Source of the DNA: Streptomyces xanthophaeus
GTDB taxonomy: Bacteria; Actinomycetota; Actinomycetes; Streptomycetales; Streptomycetaceae
DNA length: 64,000 nt
Reading direction: 5' to 3'
Assembly (NCBI RefSeq): GCF_030440515.1
Contig: NZ_CP076543.1
Location: 3,410,001-3,474,000, forward strand
The position numbers and the translations under genes were made by a program. Below the pieces are notes generated by a model. The model was given only the letters and a program-made list of their open reading frames with translations. It was not told the DNA's origin and searched no databases. Positions 16,018 through 25,327 of this stretch are shown piece after piece (position 1 is the first letter of the stretch; every line of letters starts with the position of its first letter).

Positions 16018-17152
16018 GCCCGCCAACGTTAGTCGCTGCGGGGACGGCCGCCGCCCCGGTGCGCGCCAGCAGCTCGGTGAGCAGCCGCGTCACGGTCTCC
16101 GGGCGTTCCAGCATCATGAGGTGCCCGGTGGACTCCAGGACCACGAGATCGGCGCCGGGGAGCGCCTCCTTGATGGCGACGCTGTGCGCGGGCGGGGTGA
16201 TCATGTCCTTGTCGCCGGCTATGACCGTGACCGGCAGGTCCGCGAACAGCTGGAGCGCGGAGGTCTTGTCGTGGGTCTGGAAGGCCGGGTAGAACTCGGC
16301 GACCACGTCGATCGGCGTGGCCTCGATCAGCCGCTCCGCGAACCGCGCGACGCCCGGATCCACGTCCCGGGAGCCGAACGAGTACATCTTGATCATTCCG
16401 GCGAAGAGGTCCGCGGTGGCCCGGCGGCCCTTCTCCACCAGCTCCACCTGCGAGCCGAGCGCCTTGAGCACGCCGGGCAGGAGCCGGCGCACGGCTCCCA
16501 TGCCGGCGGCCGGAAGCCCGTACGTCACCTCGTCGAGGCGGCCGCTGGAGGTGCCGACCAGGGCCACGCCGACGACGCGGTCGCGGACGATCTCGGGGTA
16601 CTGCTCGGCGAATCCCATGATGGTCATTCCGCCCATCGAGTGACCCACCAGGATCAGCGGCCCCTCGGGGGCGGTCGCGTCGATGACGGCCTTCAGGTCC
16701 CGGCCGAGCTGGTCGATGCTCACCGGCTCGCCGTCCGCCTGGGCGAGGCCGCGGGCGCTGCGGCCGTGGCTGCGCTGGTCCCAGTAGACCGCGCGGACCA
16801 CACCGCGCAGGGCGGCGCGCTGGAAGTGCCAGGAGTCCTGGCCGAGGCAGTAGCCGTGGCAGAAGACGACGGTGGCCTGGGGCTCGGCCTTGCGCCGCAG
16901 CCGCCGCCGCTTGCCGTCGTCCGGGAGCTCGTCGACCTCGTAGTAGAGCTCGGTGGCGTCCTCGGCCCGGCAGATTCCCTCGGCGCCGCGCAGGGACCCG
17001 TAGTCCCCGGCCGCGTCGAGTGCGAGGCGTGCCTTCATCCGCATGCCGCGCCCTACGGTGATCCGTTCGACCGCGACACCGGCCGCCGCGCCCGCGGCTA
17101 TCACGCCGATGGCGGCGCCGGCCCAGCCGGCCTTGCGCCAGTTCTCGCTCAC
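15968..17152 (-). CDS. Alpha/beta hydrolase
   Basis: 394 aa from GTG 17152 (GAGGG upstream). An N-terminal hydrophobic stretch (AGWAGAAIGVIAAGAAAGVAV) may anchor it in the membrane. The hydrolase core has VFCHGY (oxyanion region), the nucleophile elbow LVGHSMGGM, an acidic residue in VIAGDKD and the catalytic His in STGHLMMLE. Substrate unknown. 19 bp downstream of alr and overlapping tsaE; this linkage is widely conserved in actinobacteria. Confidence 0.88.
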   Translation of the reverse strand: MSENWRKAGWAGAAIGVIAAGAAAGVAVERITVGRGMRMKARLALDAAGDYGSLRGAEGICRAEDATELYYEVDELPDDGKRRRLRRKAEPQATVVFCHGYCLGQDSWHFQRAALRGVVRAVYWDQRSHGRSARGLAQADGEPVSIDQLGRDLKAVIDATAPEGPLILVGHSMGGMTIMGFAEQYPEIVRDRVVGVALVGTSSGRLDEVTYGLPAAGMGAVRRLLPGVLKALGSQVELVEKGRRATADLFAGMIKMYSFGSRDVDPGVARFAERLIEATPIDVVAEFYPAFQTHDKTSALQLFADLPVTVIAGDKDMITPPAHSVAIKEALPGADLVVLESTGHLMMLERPETVTRLLTELLARTGAAAVPAATNVGGHGRSTAGSTAQPGAGT

Positions 17153-17171
17153 GCCGCCGCCCTCACTCCGC

Positions 17172-18308
17172 TCAGCCGCCCAGGTACACCCGGGGCACAC
17201 GTGCACCGATACGAGTGACGATCTCATACGCGATCGTGTGCGCCGCTCGTGCCCAGTCCTCGGCGGTGGGTTCACCGCGCTCCGCGTCCCCGAAGATGAC
17301 GGCCTCGTCACCCGCGCGGGCGTGGTCTCCCTCCAAGTCGACCACGAACTGGTCCATCGCGACGCGCCCGGCGACCCGGCGGACCTTGCCGGCGACGAGC
17401 ACCGGGCCGAGCCCCGAGGCCTGCCGGGGGATGCCGTCGGCGTAACCGGCCGGGACCAGCGCGAGGGTCGTCTCGGCGTCGGTGACGTAGTGGTGGCCGT
17501 AGCTCACCCCGTGCCCGGCGGGGACCGTCTTTACCAGCGCGAGGGAGGCCTTGAGGGTCATCGCGGGCCGCAGGCCCAGCTGGGCCGGGGTGCCGAGTTC
17601 GGGGGCGGGCGAGACCCCGTAGACGGCCAGCCCGCAGCGCACCAGGTCGAAGTGGGACTCGGGCAGGGTCAGGGTGGCCGGCGAATTGGCGATGTGCCGG
17701 ACCTCGGGCTCGACGCCCTCCTTCTCGGCGTACGCGAGCATGTCGCGGAAGGCGGCCAGCTGGAGCTGGATCGAGGGGTGGCCGGGTTCGTCGGCGCAGG
17801 CGAAGTGCGACCAGACGCCGGTCACCTGGACGGTCCCCTCGGCCTGGGCGGCGACGGCCGCTCCGACCAGGGCCTCCCAGTCGGCGGGCTGGCAGCCGTT
17901 GCGGCCGAGGCCGGTGTCGGCCTTGAGCTGGATACGGGCGGTGCGGCCGGCCGCGCGGGCAGCCTCGCGGACCTCGTCGAGGGCCCACATGCCGCTGACG
18001 GAGACGTCGATATCGGCCTCGACGGCCTCCTGCCAGGGCCCGCCGGGCGTCCAGAGCCAGCACATGAGGCGCCCCTGGATCCCGGCGGCGCGGAGCGCGA
18101 GGGCCTCGTCGGGCGTGGCCGTCCCGAGCCAGGTGGCACCGGCCTCCTGGGCGGCCTTGGCGCACTCCAGGGCGCCGTGCCCGTAGGCATTCGCCTTGAC
18201 CACGGCCATCAACTCGGCCCTGGGCGCCCGCTCGCGCAGTGCGCGCACGTTCTCCCGTACGGCATCAAGATCGATCTCGGCGTACACGCGCGTCGCTGTC
18301 TCGTTCAT
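17172..18308 (-). CDS. alr: Alanine racemase
   Basis: PLP-dependent interconversion of L- and D-alanine for peptidoglycan. 378 aa. VVKANAYGHG near residue 35 carries the PLP-binding Lys, and GVSYGHHY near residue 260 carries the second catalytic base Tyr. Other family marks: LKADTGLGRNG, and MDQFVVDL near 310. Start ATG 18308 has no strong Shine-Dalgarno sequence. Followed closely by the hydrolase and tsaE. Confidence 0.97.
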   Translation of the reverse strand: MNETATRVYAEIDLDAVRENVRALRERAPRAELMAVVKANAYGHGALECAKAAQEAGATWLGTATPDEALALRAAGIQGRLMCWLWTPGGPWQEAVEADIDVSVSGMWALDEVREAARAAGRTARIQLKADTGLGRNGCQPADWEALVGAAVAAQAEGTVQVTGVWSHFACADEPGHPSIQLQLAAFRDMLAYAEKEGVEPEVRHIANSPATLTLPESHFDLVRCGLAVYGVSPAPELGTPAQLGLRPAMTLKASLALVKTVPAGHGVSYGHHYVTDAETTLALVPAGYADGIPRQASGLGPVLVAGKVRRVAGRVAMDQFVVDLEGDHARAGDEAVIFGDAERGEPTAEDWARAAHTIAYEIVTRIGARVPRVYLGG

Positions 18309-18431
18309 CGCCCCCAGTCTCTCAGAATCCCCGCCGGGCCTTGCGGGGGCTGGCCCTTTCGGCCCCGCCGGCGGTCGAGGCGCGGGGTCCGGGGCACAGC
18401 CCGGTCTGCGATGCGCGCGGTCGCCGCGGCG
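18309..18431. repeat. Short intergenic repeat, relative of the 2.6-3.0 kb palindrome
   Basis: Contains CCCCGCCGG...GAGGCGCGGGGTCCGGGGC, the same unit as the outer arm of the palindrome at 2605-2649/2951-2995. Lies between nnr and alr; may end nnr transcripts. Confidence 0.45.
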
Positions 18432-19832
18432 TCAGGGGTGGCGGGTGTCGCGCCAGGCGGCCGGGAGGGCCTCGGCCACCTGGTGGGCCAGGAGCGGGCC
18501 CCCGACGCGGCGGGCCGCCAGGCCGTGGAGGTACGCGCCCACCGCCCCCGCGTCCGCCCCGGACAGCCCGCCCGCCAGCAGGGAGCCCGCCAGCCCGGAC
18601 AGCACGTCCCCGCTGCCGGCGGTGGCCAGCCACGGGGTGCCCGTCGGATTCACCCGAACGGCTCCGCCGCCCGAGGCGACCAGCGTCGTCGAGCCCTTCA
18701 GCAGCACCGCCGCCCCGTACCGCTGCGCCAGCATCCGTACGGCGTCCAGCCGGCCCGCCTCGACCGCCTCCCGCGACACGCCGAGCAGCGCAGCCGCCTC
18801 CCCCGCGTGAGGGGTCAGCAGGGTGGGGGCGCTGCGGGCCCGCAGCGCCGCCGCGTCCAGCCCGCGCAGCCCGTCGGCGTCGACCAGCACCGCCGTGTCC
18901 CCCGCCAGCAGGTCCGCGACCTCCCCGGCGCGCCCCTCGCCCAGCCCCGGGCCGACCACCCACGCCTGCACCCGGCCGGGCCCGATCAGCGTCTCGGGGT
19001 AGCGGGCGAGCACCGCCTCCGCCGCCGGCCCGACGTACCGCACGGCGCCCGCACCGCCCCGCAGCGCTCCCGCCACGGCCAGCACCGCCGCGCCCGGGTA
19101 CTGCGCGGACCCGGCGACGATCCCGACCACGCCCCGCCGGTACTTGTCGCTCGTCGCCGTCGGCTCCGGCAGCAGCCCCGCCACATCGGCGTGCTGCAGG
19201 GCCTCCACCTCCGGCGACGGCAGTTCCAGCCCGATGCCGACGAGGTGCACCACGCCCGCGCGCGAGGCCCCGGGGTCGATCAGCAGGCCGGGCTTGTACG
19301 CCCCGAAGGTCACCGTCACATCGGCCGTCACGGCCGGACCCGCCACCTCCCCGGTGTCCGCGTCCACCCCGCTCGGCAGGTCCACCGCGACCACGGGGAC
19401 CCCCGGCGGGATCCGCTCCACCAGGGCCGCGGCCGCCGGGCGCAGTCCGCCCCGCCCGCCGATCCCGAGCAGCCCGTCCAGGACGAGGTCCGCCTGCTGC
19501 GGGACCGACCGCGCGAGGTGTCCCCCGGCGGCCCGCAGTGCGGCCAGCCCGCCCGGGTGCATCCGCTCGGGGTCCATCGGCACGGCCGTCACCCCGGCCC
19601 CGCGGCGGGCCAGCCGGGCGCCCGCGTACAGCGCGTCGCCGCCGTTGTCCCCGGGGCCGACGAGCAGGACGACCCGGGCCCCGTACACCCCGCCGCGGGC
19701 TCCGCGCAGCAGCCCCGCGCACGCGGCGGCCAGGCCGGCCGCCGCCCGCTGCATCAGGGCGCCCTTCGGGAGCCGGGCCATCAGCTCCCGCTCGGCGGCC
19801 CGTACGGTCTCGACGCTGTAAGCAGTGCGCAC
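18432..19832 (-). CDS. nnr: Bifunctional NAD(P)H-hydrate repair enzyme Nnr
   Basis: Repairs hydrated NAD(P)H. 466 aa with two domains: an N-terminal YjeF-type epimerase (about 1-215; VLLVGPGDNGGDALYAGA, VDLPSGVDADTG) and a C-terminal ADP-dependent dehydratase (about 225-460; TPHAGEAAALLG, GTPWLATAGSGDVLSGLAGS). Cytosolic. Lies between acpS (9 bp upstream) and alr. Very strong GC bias. Confidence 0.95.
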   Translation of the reverse strand: MRTAYSVETVRAAERELMARLPKGALMQRAAAGLAAACAGLLRGARGGVYGARVVLLVGPGDNGGDALYAGARLARRGAGVTAVPMDPERMHPGGLAALRAAGGHLARSVPQQADLVLDGLLGIGGRGGLRPAAAALVERIPPGVPVVAVDLPSGVDADTGEVAGPAVTADVTVTFGAYKPGLLIDPGASRAGVVHLVGIGLELPSPEVEALQHADVAGLLPEPTATSDKYRRGVVGIVAGSAQYPGAAVLAVAGALRGGAGAVRYVGPAAEAVLARYPETLIGPGRVQAWVVGPGLGEGRAGEVADLLAGDTAVLVDADGLRGLDAAALRARSAPTLLTPHAGEAAALLGVSREAVEAGRLDAVRMLAQRYGAAVLLKGSTTLVASGGGAVRVNPTGTPWLATAGSGDVLSGLAGSLLAGGLSGADAGAVGAYLHGLAARRVGGPLLAHQVAEALPAAWRDTRHP

Positions 19833-19841
19833 GGACTGCCC

Positions 19842-20210
19842 CTACCCTTCTGCGATCACCACGGCGGAGGCGACACCGGCGTCGTGGCTGAGCGAGATGT
19901 GCCAGGACTTCACGCCGAGCGCCAGCGCCCGCGCCTCGACCGTCCCGGACACGCGCAGCCGGGGCTGCCCGCTGTCCTCGACGTACACCTCGGCGTCGGT
20001 CCACAGCAGCCCGGCGGGCGCGCCGAGGGCCTTGGCGAGGGCCTCCTTGGCGGCGAACCGGGCGGCGAGCGAGGCGGTCCCGCGCCGCTCGCCGCTCGGC
20101 AGCGTCAACTCGGCGTCGACGAACAGCCGCCCGGCCAGGTTCGGGGTGCGCTCCAGCGCCGCTCCGAACCGCTCGATCTCCGCTACGTCGATCCCGACGC
20201 CGATAATCAC
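19842..20210 (-). CDS. acpS: Holo-[acyl-carrier-protein] synthase AcpS
   Basis: Adds 4'-phosphopantetheine from CoA to acyl carrier proteins. 122 aa, typical AcpS length. [12 protein letters not shown] carries the Mg-binding Asp and [15 protein letters not shown] the second metal ligand region. Encoded in the glmS-acpS-nnr run. The CoA supplier coaA is only 3 kb away. Confidence 0.96.
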   Translation of the reverse strand: MIIGVGIDVAEIERFGAALERTPNLAGRLFVDAELTLPSGERRGTASLAARFAAKEALAKALGAPAGLLWTDAEVYVEDSGQPRLRVSGTVEARALALGVKSWHISLSHDAGVASAVVIAEG

Positions 20211-20239
20211 AACGACAACTCCACTGGCCTGGCGGACTA

Positions 20240-22087
20240 CTACTCCACGGTCACCGACTTGGCGAGGTTACGCGGCTGGTCCACCTCGTTGCCGCGCGCC
20301 GTCGCCAGCTCGCACGCGAACACCTGCAGCGGGACCGTGGCCACCAGCGGCTGGAGCAGCGTCGGCGTCGCGGGGATCCGGATCAGGTGGTCGGCGTACG
20401 GGACGACCGCCTCGTCGCCCTCCTCCGCGATCACGATGGTCCGCGCCCCGCGGGCCCGGATCTCCTGGATGTTCGACACGATCTTGTCGTGGAGCACCGA
20501 CCGGCCGCGCGGCGACGGGACGACGACCACCACCGGCAGGTCCTTCTCGATCAGTGCGATCGGCCCGTGCTTGAGCTCGCCCGCCGCGAAGCCCTCGGCG
20601 TGCATGTACGCCAGCTCCTTGAGCTTGAGCGCGCCCTCCAGCGCCACCGGGTACCCGACGTGCCGTCCCAGGAACAGCACGGTGTCCTTGTCGGCGAGCG
20701 AGCGCGCGAGCTCCCGTACCGGCTCCATGGTCTCCAGGACGGTGTCCACCGCCGCCGCGATGTCCGACAGCTCCCGGATCACGGCCTCGATCTCGTCGCC
20801 CCACTTCGTGCCCCGGACCTGTCCGAGGTAGAGCGCGACCAGGTAGCAGGCCACCAGCTGCGTCAGGAAGGCCTTGGTCGAGGCGACGGCCACCTCGGGA
20901 CCGGCGTGCGTGTAGAGGACCGCATCCGATTCGCGCGGGATCGTCGACCCGTTCGTGTTGCAGATGGCCAGCACCTTGGCCCCCTGCTCGCGGGCGTGCC
21001 GCAGCGCCATCAGGGTGTCCATGGTCTCGCCGGACTGCGAGATGGCGACCACCAGCGTCCGCTGGTCGAGGATCGGGTCGCGGTAGCGGAACTCGCTCGC
21101 CAGCTCCGTCTCGCACGGGATGCGGGTCCAGTGCTCGATGGCCAGCTTCGCGATCATGCCCGCGTGGTACGCCGTACCGCAGGCCACGATCACGACCTTG
21201 TCGACCTCCCTGAGCACCGAGACGGGGATGCGCACCTCGTCCAGGGTCAGCGAGCCGCTCGCGTCGATCCTGCCCAGGAGGGTGTCGGCGACGGCCTTCG
21301 GCTGCTCGGCGATCTCCTTGAGCATGAAGTAGTCGTATCCCCCCTTCTCGGCCGCCGAGGCGTCCCAGTCGACGTGGTACGCCCGCACCGTCGCGGCCGA
21401 ACCGTCGAAGTTGGTCACCGTGACGCCCTCGCGGCGGAGTTCGACGACCTGGTCCTGCCCCAGCTCGATCGCGGACCGCGTGTGGGCGATGAACGCGGCC
21501 ACGTCCGAGGCGAGGAAGTTCTCGCCCTCTCCGACGCCCACCACCAGGGGCGAGTTCCGGCGCGCGCCGACCACCACGTCCGGCTCGTCGGCGTGCACGG
21601 CGACCAGGGTGAAGGCGCCTTCCAGGCGCCGGCACACCTGCCGCATGGCTTCCGCGAGATCGCCGGTGGCCGAGAACTGCTCCGCCAGCAGGTGCGCCAC
21701 GACCTCGGTGTCCGTCTCGGACTCCAGCCGGTGTCCGCGCTCGGCCAGCTCGGCCCGGAGCGCGGCGAAGTTCTCGATGATGCCGTTGTGCACGACGGCC
21801 ACGCGCCCCGAGTTGTCGAGGTGCGGGTGGGCGTTGGCGTCGGTGGGCCCGCCGTGGGTCGCCCACCGGGTGTGCCCGAGCCCCGTGGAACCGGTCGGCA
21901 GCGGGTGCCCGACCAGCTCCTTCTCCAGATTGACGAGCTTCCCGGCCTTCTTGACGGCCGCCAGGCTGCCGTCCGCGAGCACGGCGACCCCGGCCGAGTC
22001 GTAGCCGCGGTACTCCAGCCGCTTGAGTCCGGCGATGACCACATCGAGCGCCGACTGCGCTCCCACGTAACCCACAATTCCGCACAT
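20240..22087 (-). CDS. glmS: Glutamine-fructose-6-phosphate aminotransferase
   Basis: First step of UDP-GlcNAc synthesis: fructose-6-P and glutamine to glucosamine-6-P. 615 aa from ATG 22087, chosen so that the catalytic Cys is residue 2 (MCGIVGYVG). N-terminal glutamine amidotransferase (about 1-230; NSPLVVGVG), then two SIS sugar-isomerase domains ([43 protein letters not shown]). C-terminus NLAKSVTVE is standard. No ribozyme is seen upstream. glmM, the next enzyme, is at 25.3 kb. Confidence 0.98.
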   Translation of the reverse strand: MCGIVGYVGAQSALDVVIAGLKRLEYRGYDSAGVAVLADGSLAAVKKAGKLVNLEKELVGHPLPTGSTGLGHTRWATHGGPTDANAHPHLDNSGRVAVVHNGIIENFAALRAELAERGHRLESETDTEVVAHLLAEQFSATGDLAEAMRQVCRRLEGAFTLVAVHADEPDVVVGARRNSPLVVGVGEGENFLASDVAAFIAHTRSAIELGQDQVVELRREGVTVTNFDGSAATVRAYHVDWDASAAEKGGYDYFMLKEIAEQPKAVADTLLGRIDASGSLTLDEVRIPVSVLREVDKVVIVACGTAYHAGMIAKLAIEHWTRIPCETELASEFRYRDPILDQRTLVVAISQSGETMDTLMALRHAREQGAKVLAICNTNGSTIPRESDAVLYTHAGPEVAVASTKAFLTQLVACYLVALYLGQVRGTKWGDEIEAVIRELSDIAAAVDTVLETMEPVRELARSLADKDTVLFLGRHVGYPVALEGALKLKELAYMHAEGFAAGELKHGPIALIEKDLPVVVVVPSPRGRSVLHDKIVSNIQEIRARGARTIVIAEEGDEAVVPYADHLIRIPATPTLLQPLVATVPLQVFACELATARGNEVDQPRNLAKSVTVE

Positions 22088-22142
22088 AGGCCGCAGCGTA
22101 CGCCGTAGTTGGCCGTCTGCCCCGTAGCGGAACAAGACGAAA

Positions 22143-22174
22143 AACCCGCCCCGGCGCGTGCGCCGGAGCGGGTT
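22143..22174 (-). terminator. Terminator of the lipoprotein gene
   Basis: AACCCGCcCCGGCGC-gt-GCGCCGGaGCGGGTT, near-perfect stem, 21 bp after the stop codon. Confidence 0.75.
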
Positions 22175-22194
22175 GACGTGTCGTCGGGCAGACG

Positions 22195-22965
22195 TCAGCC
22201 GAGCTTCTTCACCTGGGCGTCGACGACGTCCTTCGGCTGCTCGGCGGCGCCGGCCAGGCTCAGGGCCGAGAAGGTCGCCACGGTGCTGCCCTTGCGGACG
22301 ACCACGAGCTCCATGCCCATCGGCTCGCCGTCCGCGTCACCCGTCACGGTGTACGCGAGGGCCTCGTCGCCCGCGGTGACGGCGGCACCCGGGGCCACCT
22401 TCGTGATCTTCAGCGAGTCTTCGCCCTGGCCGCCCGTGTAGCCGCCGGCGCAGGCCGTGCCCGCCTTCTTGACGGCGGCGAAGGCCTCCGCGGCGCCCGT
22501 GCCCTCGTACGAGTGGAGGGAGACCGAGGTGGCGGTGGCGCTCAGGGCGGCCAGACCGGCCTTGAGCTTCTCCTCGGGGCTGGCGTCGGCGGCCGGCTCC
22601 TTGCCCTTGGCGATGGCCTTGGTCCCGGCCGTGCCCAGGGCGGTGCCGATCGGGGCCATCGACTGCGCGGAGACCAGCGGCTGGCACTCCGGCTTGTCGC
22701 TCTTGGTGGCGGACGCGGCGGCGAGCTCGGCCGGGGTGGCCGCCTTGACCACGTGGTTGGGCAGGTCGGCCTGGACCACGAGCACGCCGGCCAGCTCGGC
22801 GGTGGTCTTCGCCTTGGCGGCCGGGGCGGCCGACGTCGCCGCCGCTCCGGACGGCTTGGCGTCCGCCTTGGTGTCGGCCTTGTCGGAGCCGCAGGCGGTG
22901 ACGAGCAGGCTCAGGGACACCGCGGACGCGGCCAGGACGGTACGACGGACAAGAACGTTGCGCAC
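22195..22965 (-). CDS. Hypothetical lipoprotein
   Basis: 256 aa from GTG 22965 (GGGGGAG upstream). Signal peptide with lipobox VTAC (Cys about residue 25), an Ala/Lys/Thr linker, then a globular domain with two spaced Cys residues (ECQPLV, TACAGGY) that may form a disulphide. The pattern resembles the large streptomycete family of single-domain lipoproteins, some with LpqN/LpqT or PknH-sensor-like folds, but no name can be given. Exported and lipid-anchored. Divergent from coaA. Confidence 0.78.
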   Translation of the reverse strand: MRNVLVRRTVLAASAVSLSLLVTACGSDKADTKADAKPSGAAATSAAPAAKAKTTAELAGVLVVQADLPNHVVKAATPAELAAASATKSDKPECQPLVSAQSMAPIGTALGTAGTKAIAKGKEPAADASPEEKLKAGLAALSATATSVSLHSYEGTGAAEAFAAVKKAGTACAGGYTGGQGEDSLKITKVAPGAAVTAGDEALAYTVTGDADGEPMGMELVVVRKGSTVATFSALSLAGAAEQPKDVVDAQVKKLG

Positions 22966-23262
22966 GAGAAAACTCCCCCATGAATACGGCTGAGACCGGG
23001 CAGCCCGAACCGCGCCCCTGAAACGGGACGTGGAGATGACTGCGGTGATCAACAATGTACGGGGCCGGGGATCGGCCCGTTGCCGCAGGCCTGGATCAAG
23101 GCCAATCGTGACCCCAGCGAGACCCCAGGCATTTCCAATCGAAACCACTCGGCGTACAACCGCCGGCGGCCCGGCCGGGCCCGGCCCGGTACCGGCCCCT
23201 CCCGTTGCACACGTGACCGACCACACCACCCACAACCGCCCCGGAGCCCCGACAATGGCGGT
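22966..23262. other. Divergent intergenic region, lipoprotein gene / coaA
   Basis: 297 bp with lower GC near 23030-23160 than its flanks. Holds the ribosome binding site of the lipoprotein gene and the -10 box of coaA (23251-23256). No gene or strong repeat seen. Confidence 0.6.
23251..23256 (+). promoter_or_regulatory. -10 box, leaderless start of coaA
   Basis: GACAAT, then GGCGGT, then GTG 23263; no ribosome binding site. Confidence 0.5.
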
Positions 23263-24312
23263 GTGATCACTTCGCCGCCACGAAGCAACACGCCGGACAA
23301 CGCAACGGAGCGCACCGGCCGGGACGGGCACCCCACCCGCCCCGCACACCGCCGGGGCCCTGAGGCCTCGCCCTACGTCGACCTCACCCGCGCCGAGTGG
23401 AGCGCCCTGCGGGAGCGGACCCCGCTGCCGCTGACCGCCGACGAGGTGGAGAGGCTGCGCGGCCTCGGTGACGTCATCGACCTCGACGAGGTCCGCGACG
23501 TCTACCTGCCGCTGTCCCGGCTCCTCAACCTCTACGTCGGCGCCACCAGCAACCTGCGGGGCACCCTCAACACCTTCCTCGGCGACGCGGGCAACGGGCA
23601 CGGCGCCCAGCAGGGCACCCCCTTCGTCATAGGGGTCGCCGGTTCGGTCGCCGTCGGCAAGTCCACCGTGGCCCGCCTGCTGCAGGCGCTGCTGGCCCGC
23701 TGGCCCGAGCACCCGCGCGTGGAGCTGGTCACCACGGACGGCTTCCTGTACCCGATGAAGGAGCTCCAGCGGCGTGGGCTGACCTCCCGCAAGGGGTTCC
23801 CGGAGTCCTACGACCGCCGCGCGCTCACCCGCTTCGTCGCCGACATCAAGGCCGGCAAGGACGAGGTGCGGGCCCCGGTCTACTCGCACCTGATCTACGA
23901 CATCGTCCCCGGCGAGGAACTCGTCGTCCGCCGCCCGGACATCCTCATCGTCGAGGGCCTCAACGTGCTCCAGCCGGCCCTCCCCGGCACGGACGGCCGC
24001 ACCCGCGTCGCTCTCGCCGACTACTTCGACTTCAGCGTGTACGTGGACGCGCGCCCCGAGGACATCGAGCGCTGGTACCTGAACCGTTTCCGGAAGCTGC
24101 GCGCGACCGCGTTCCAGAATCCCTTCTCCTACTTCCGCAAGTACACCCAGGTCTCCGAGGAGGAGGCCATGGAGTACGCGCAGACGATGTGGCGGACGAT
24201 CAACCGGCCCAACCTGCTGGAGAACGTGGCGCCCACCCGCGGACGGGCCACCCTCGTCGTCCGCAAGGGACCCGACCACAAGGTGCAGAAGCTGAGCCTC
24301 CGCAAGCTCTAG
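23263..24312 (+). CDS. coaA: Pantothenate kinase type I
   Basis: ATP-dependent phosphorylation of pantothenate, first and rate-setting step of CoA synthesis. 349 aa from GTG 23263. The N-terminal ~40 residues are variable, then [10 protein letters not shown] typical of CoaA. P-loop is [17 protein letters not shown]; further marks are [23 protein letters not shown] and [18 protein letters not shown]. The frame is open further upstream to 23080, but the GACAAT box 6 nt before GTG 23263 favours this leaderless start. Confidence 0.95.
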   Translation: MITSPPRSNTPDNATERTGRDGHPTRPAHRRGPEASPYVDLTRAEWSALRERTPLPLTADEVERLRGLGDVIDLDEVRDVYLPLSRLLNLYVGATSNLRGTLNTFLGDAGNGHGAQQGTPFVIGVAGSVAVGKSTVARLLQALLARWPEHPRVELVTTDGFLYPMKELQRRGLTSRKGFPESYDRRALTRFVADIKAGKDEVRAPVYSHLIYDIVPGEELVVRRPDILIVEGLNVLQPALPGTDGRTRVALADYFDFSVYVDARPEDIERWYLNRFRKLRATAFQNPFSYFRKYTQVSEEEAMEYAQTMWRTINRPNLLENVAPTRGRATLVVRKGPDHKVQKLSLRKL

Positions 24313-24323
24313 CGCACAGTCGC

Positions 24324-24329
24324 TAGGGT
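24324..24329 (+). promoter_or_regulatory. -10 box, leaderless start of the DUF389 gene
   Basis: TAGGGT, then GCCGAA, then ATG 24336. Confidence 0.5.
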
Positions 24330-24335
24330 GCCGAA

Positions 24336-25316
24336 ATGCTGCATCTGCGGATGATCACCCCACATCACCTCACCGAACGGGTGGTGGCACTGATCGACCG
24401 GACGGTCGGTACCACCCATCTGGTCGTGCTGACCGGCGCCGCCCGCGACCCCGAGGGCGATCTCGTCCTGTGCGACGTCGCCCGCGAGTCGGCCGACGAA
24501 CTGCTGCAGGAGATGCGCTCGCTCGGCATCGGCGAGAGCGGTTCGATCGCCGTCGAGCACATCGACCTGTCGATCTCCAGGCGCGCCGACGAGGCCGAGG
24601 AGGAGGCGCCGGGCGAGGCGGCCGACGCGGTGATCTGGGAGCAGCTCGCCGGGTCGACGCACGAGGAGTCCACCCTCACCATCACCTACTGCGCCTTCAT
24701 GATCGTGGCGACGATGATCGCGGCCTGCGGTGTGGTCCTGGACAACGCGATCCTGATCGTGGGCGCCATGGCGGTCGGCCCGGAGTTCGGCCCGCTCGCC
24801 GGCATCTGCACGGGCCTGGTGCAGCGCGAGCGCAGGCTCGCCGGGCGCTCGCTCCTCGCGCTGTTCGTCGGCTTCACGGCGGCGATCGTGGCGACGACGG
24901 TCTTCAGTCTGGGGATGACCGCGCTCGGGCTGTTCCACGAGGGGATGCTGGAGAACCCCCGGCCGAACACCAGCTTCATCTGGCAGCCCGACCCGTTCTC
25001 GTTCGTCGTGGCGCTGCTCGCCGGTGTGGCCGGCATGCTGTCGCTGACCTCGGCGAAGGCCGGTGCGCTGGTGGGCGTGGCGATCTCCGTCACCACCGTC
25101 CCGGCGGGCGCGAACGCGGCGGTGGCCCTCAGCTACGGCGACTTCTCCCAGATGTGGGGCTCGGCCGTGCAGCTGGCGCTGAACCTGGGCGGGATCATCC
25201 TCGCCGGAACGGTCACCCTCATCTGCTGGAAACTGCTGTGGCGCACCCAGCAGGGCCGGATGGTCCGGAAGCCGGGTGCGCCACGCGGGCCGGGCGGAGC
25301 CCGGCCGGATTTCTAG
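24336..25316 (+). CDS. DUF389 family membrane protein
   Basis: 326 aa. The N-terminal ~105 residues form a soluble ferredoxin-like region (MLHLRMITPHHLTERVVALI...THLVVLTGAARDPEGD). The C-terminal part has about six hydrophobic segments with the family core NAILIVGAMAVGPEFGPLAGICTGL and SLTSAKAGALVGVAISVTTVPAGAN. DUF389 proteins are widespread in actinobacteria; transport or signalling roles have been proposed but none is established. Starts 23 bp after coaA with its own leaderless-type promoter, and converges on glmM. Confidence 0.9.
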   Translation: MLHLRMITPHHLTERVVALIDRTVGTTHLVVLTGAARDPEGDLVLCDVARESADELLQEMRSLGIGESGSIAVEHIDLSISRRADEAEEEAPGEAADAVIWEQLAGSTHEESTLTITYCAFMIVATMIAACGVVLDNAILIVGAMAVGPEFGPLAGICTGLVQRERRLAGRSLLALFVGFTAAIVATTVFSLGMTALGLFHEGMLENPRPNTSFIWQPDPFSFVVALLAGVAGMLSLTSAKAGALVGVAISVTTVPAGANAAVALSYGDFSQMWGSAVQLALNLGGIILAGTVTLICWKLLWRTQQGRMVRKPGAPRGPGGARPDF

Positions 25317-25327
25317 GCCGTGTCCGT

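Noticed and set aside
15185-17218. 677-codon plus-strand open frame
   Set aside because: Antisense to tsaE and the alpha/beta hydrolase; no domain or sensible start.
17043-20831. 1262-codon plus-strand open frame
   Set aside because: It lies antisense to alr, nnr and acpS, all with clear motifs. Long mirror frames are expected where third positions are nearly all G/C; its translation is low-complexity Arg/Gly/Pro sequence.
22088-22194. glmS ribozyme or other riboswitch upstream of glmS
   Set aside because: The glmS ribozyme is a Firmicutes feature; the 107-bp gap holds only the lipoprotein gene terminator and a short leader.
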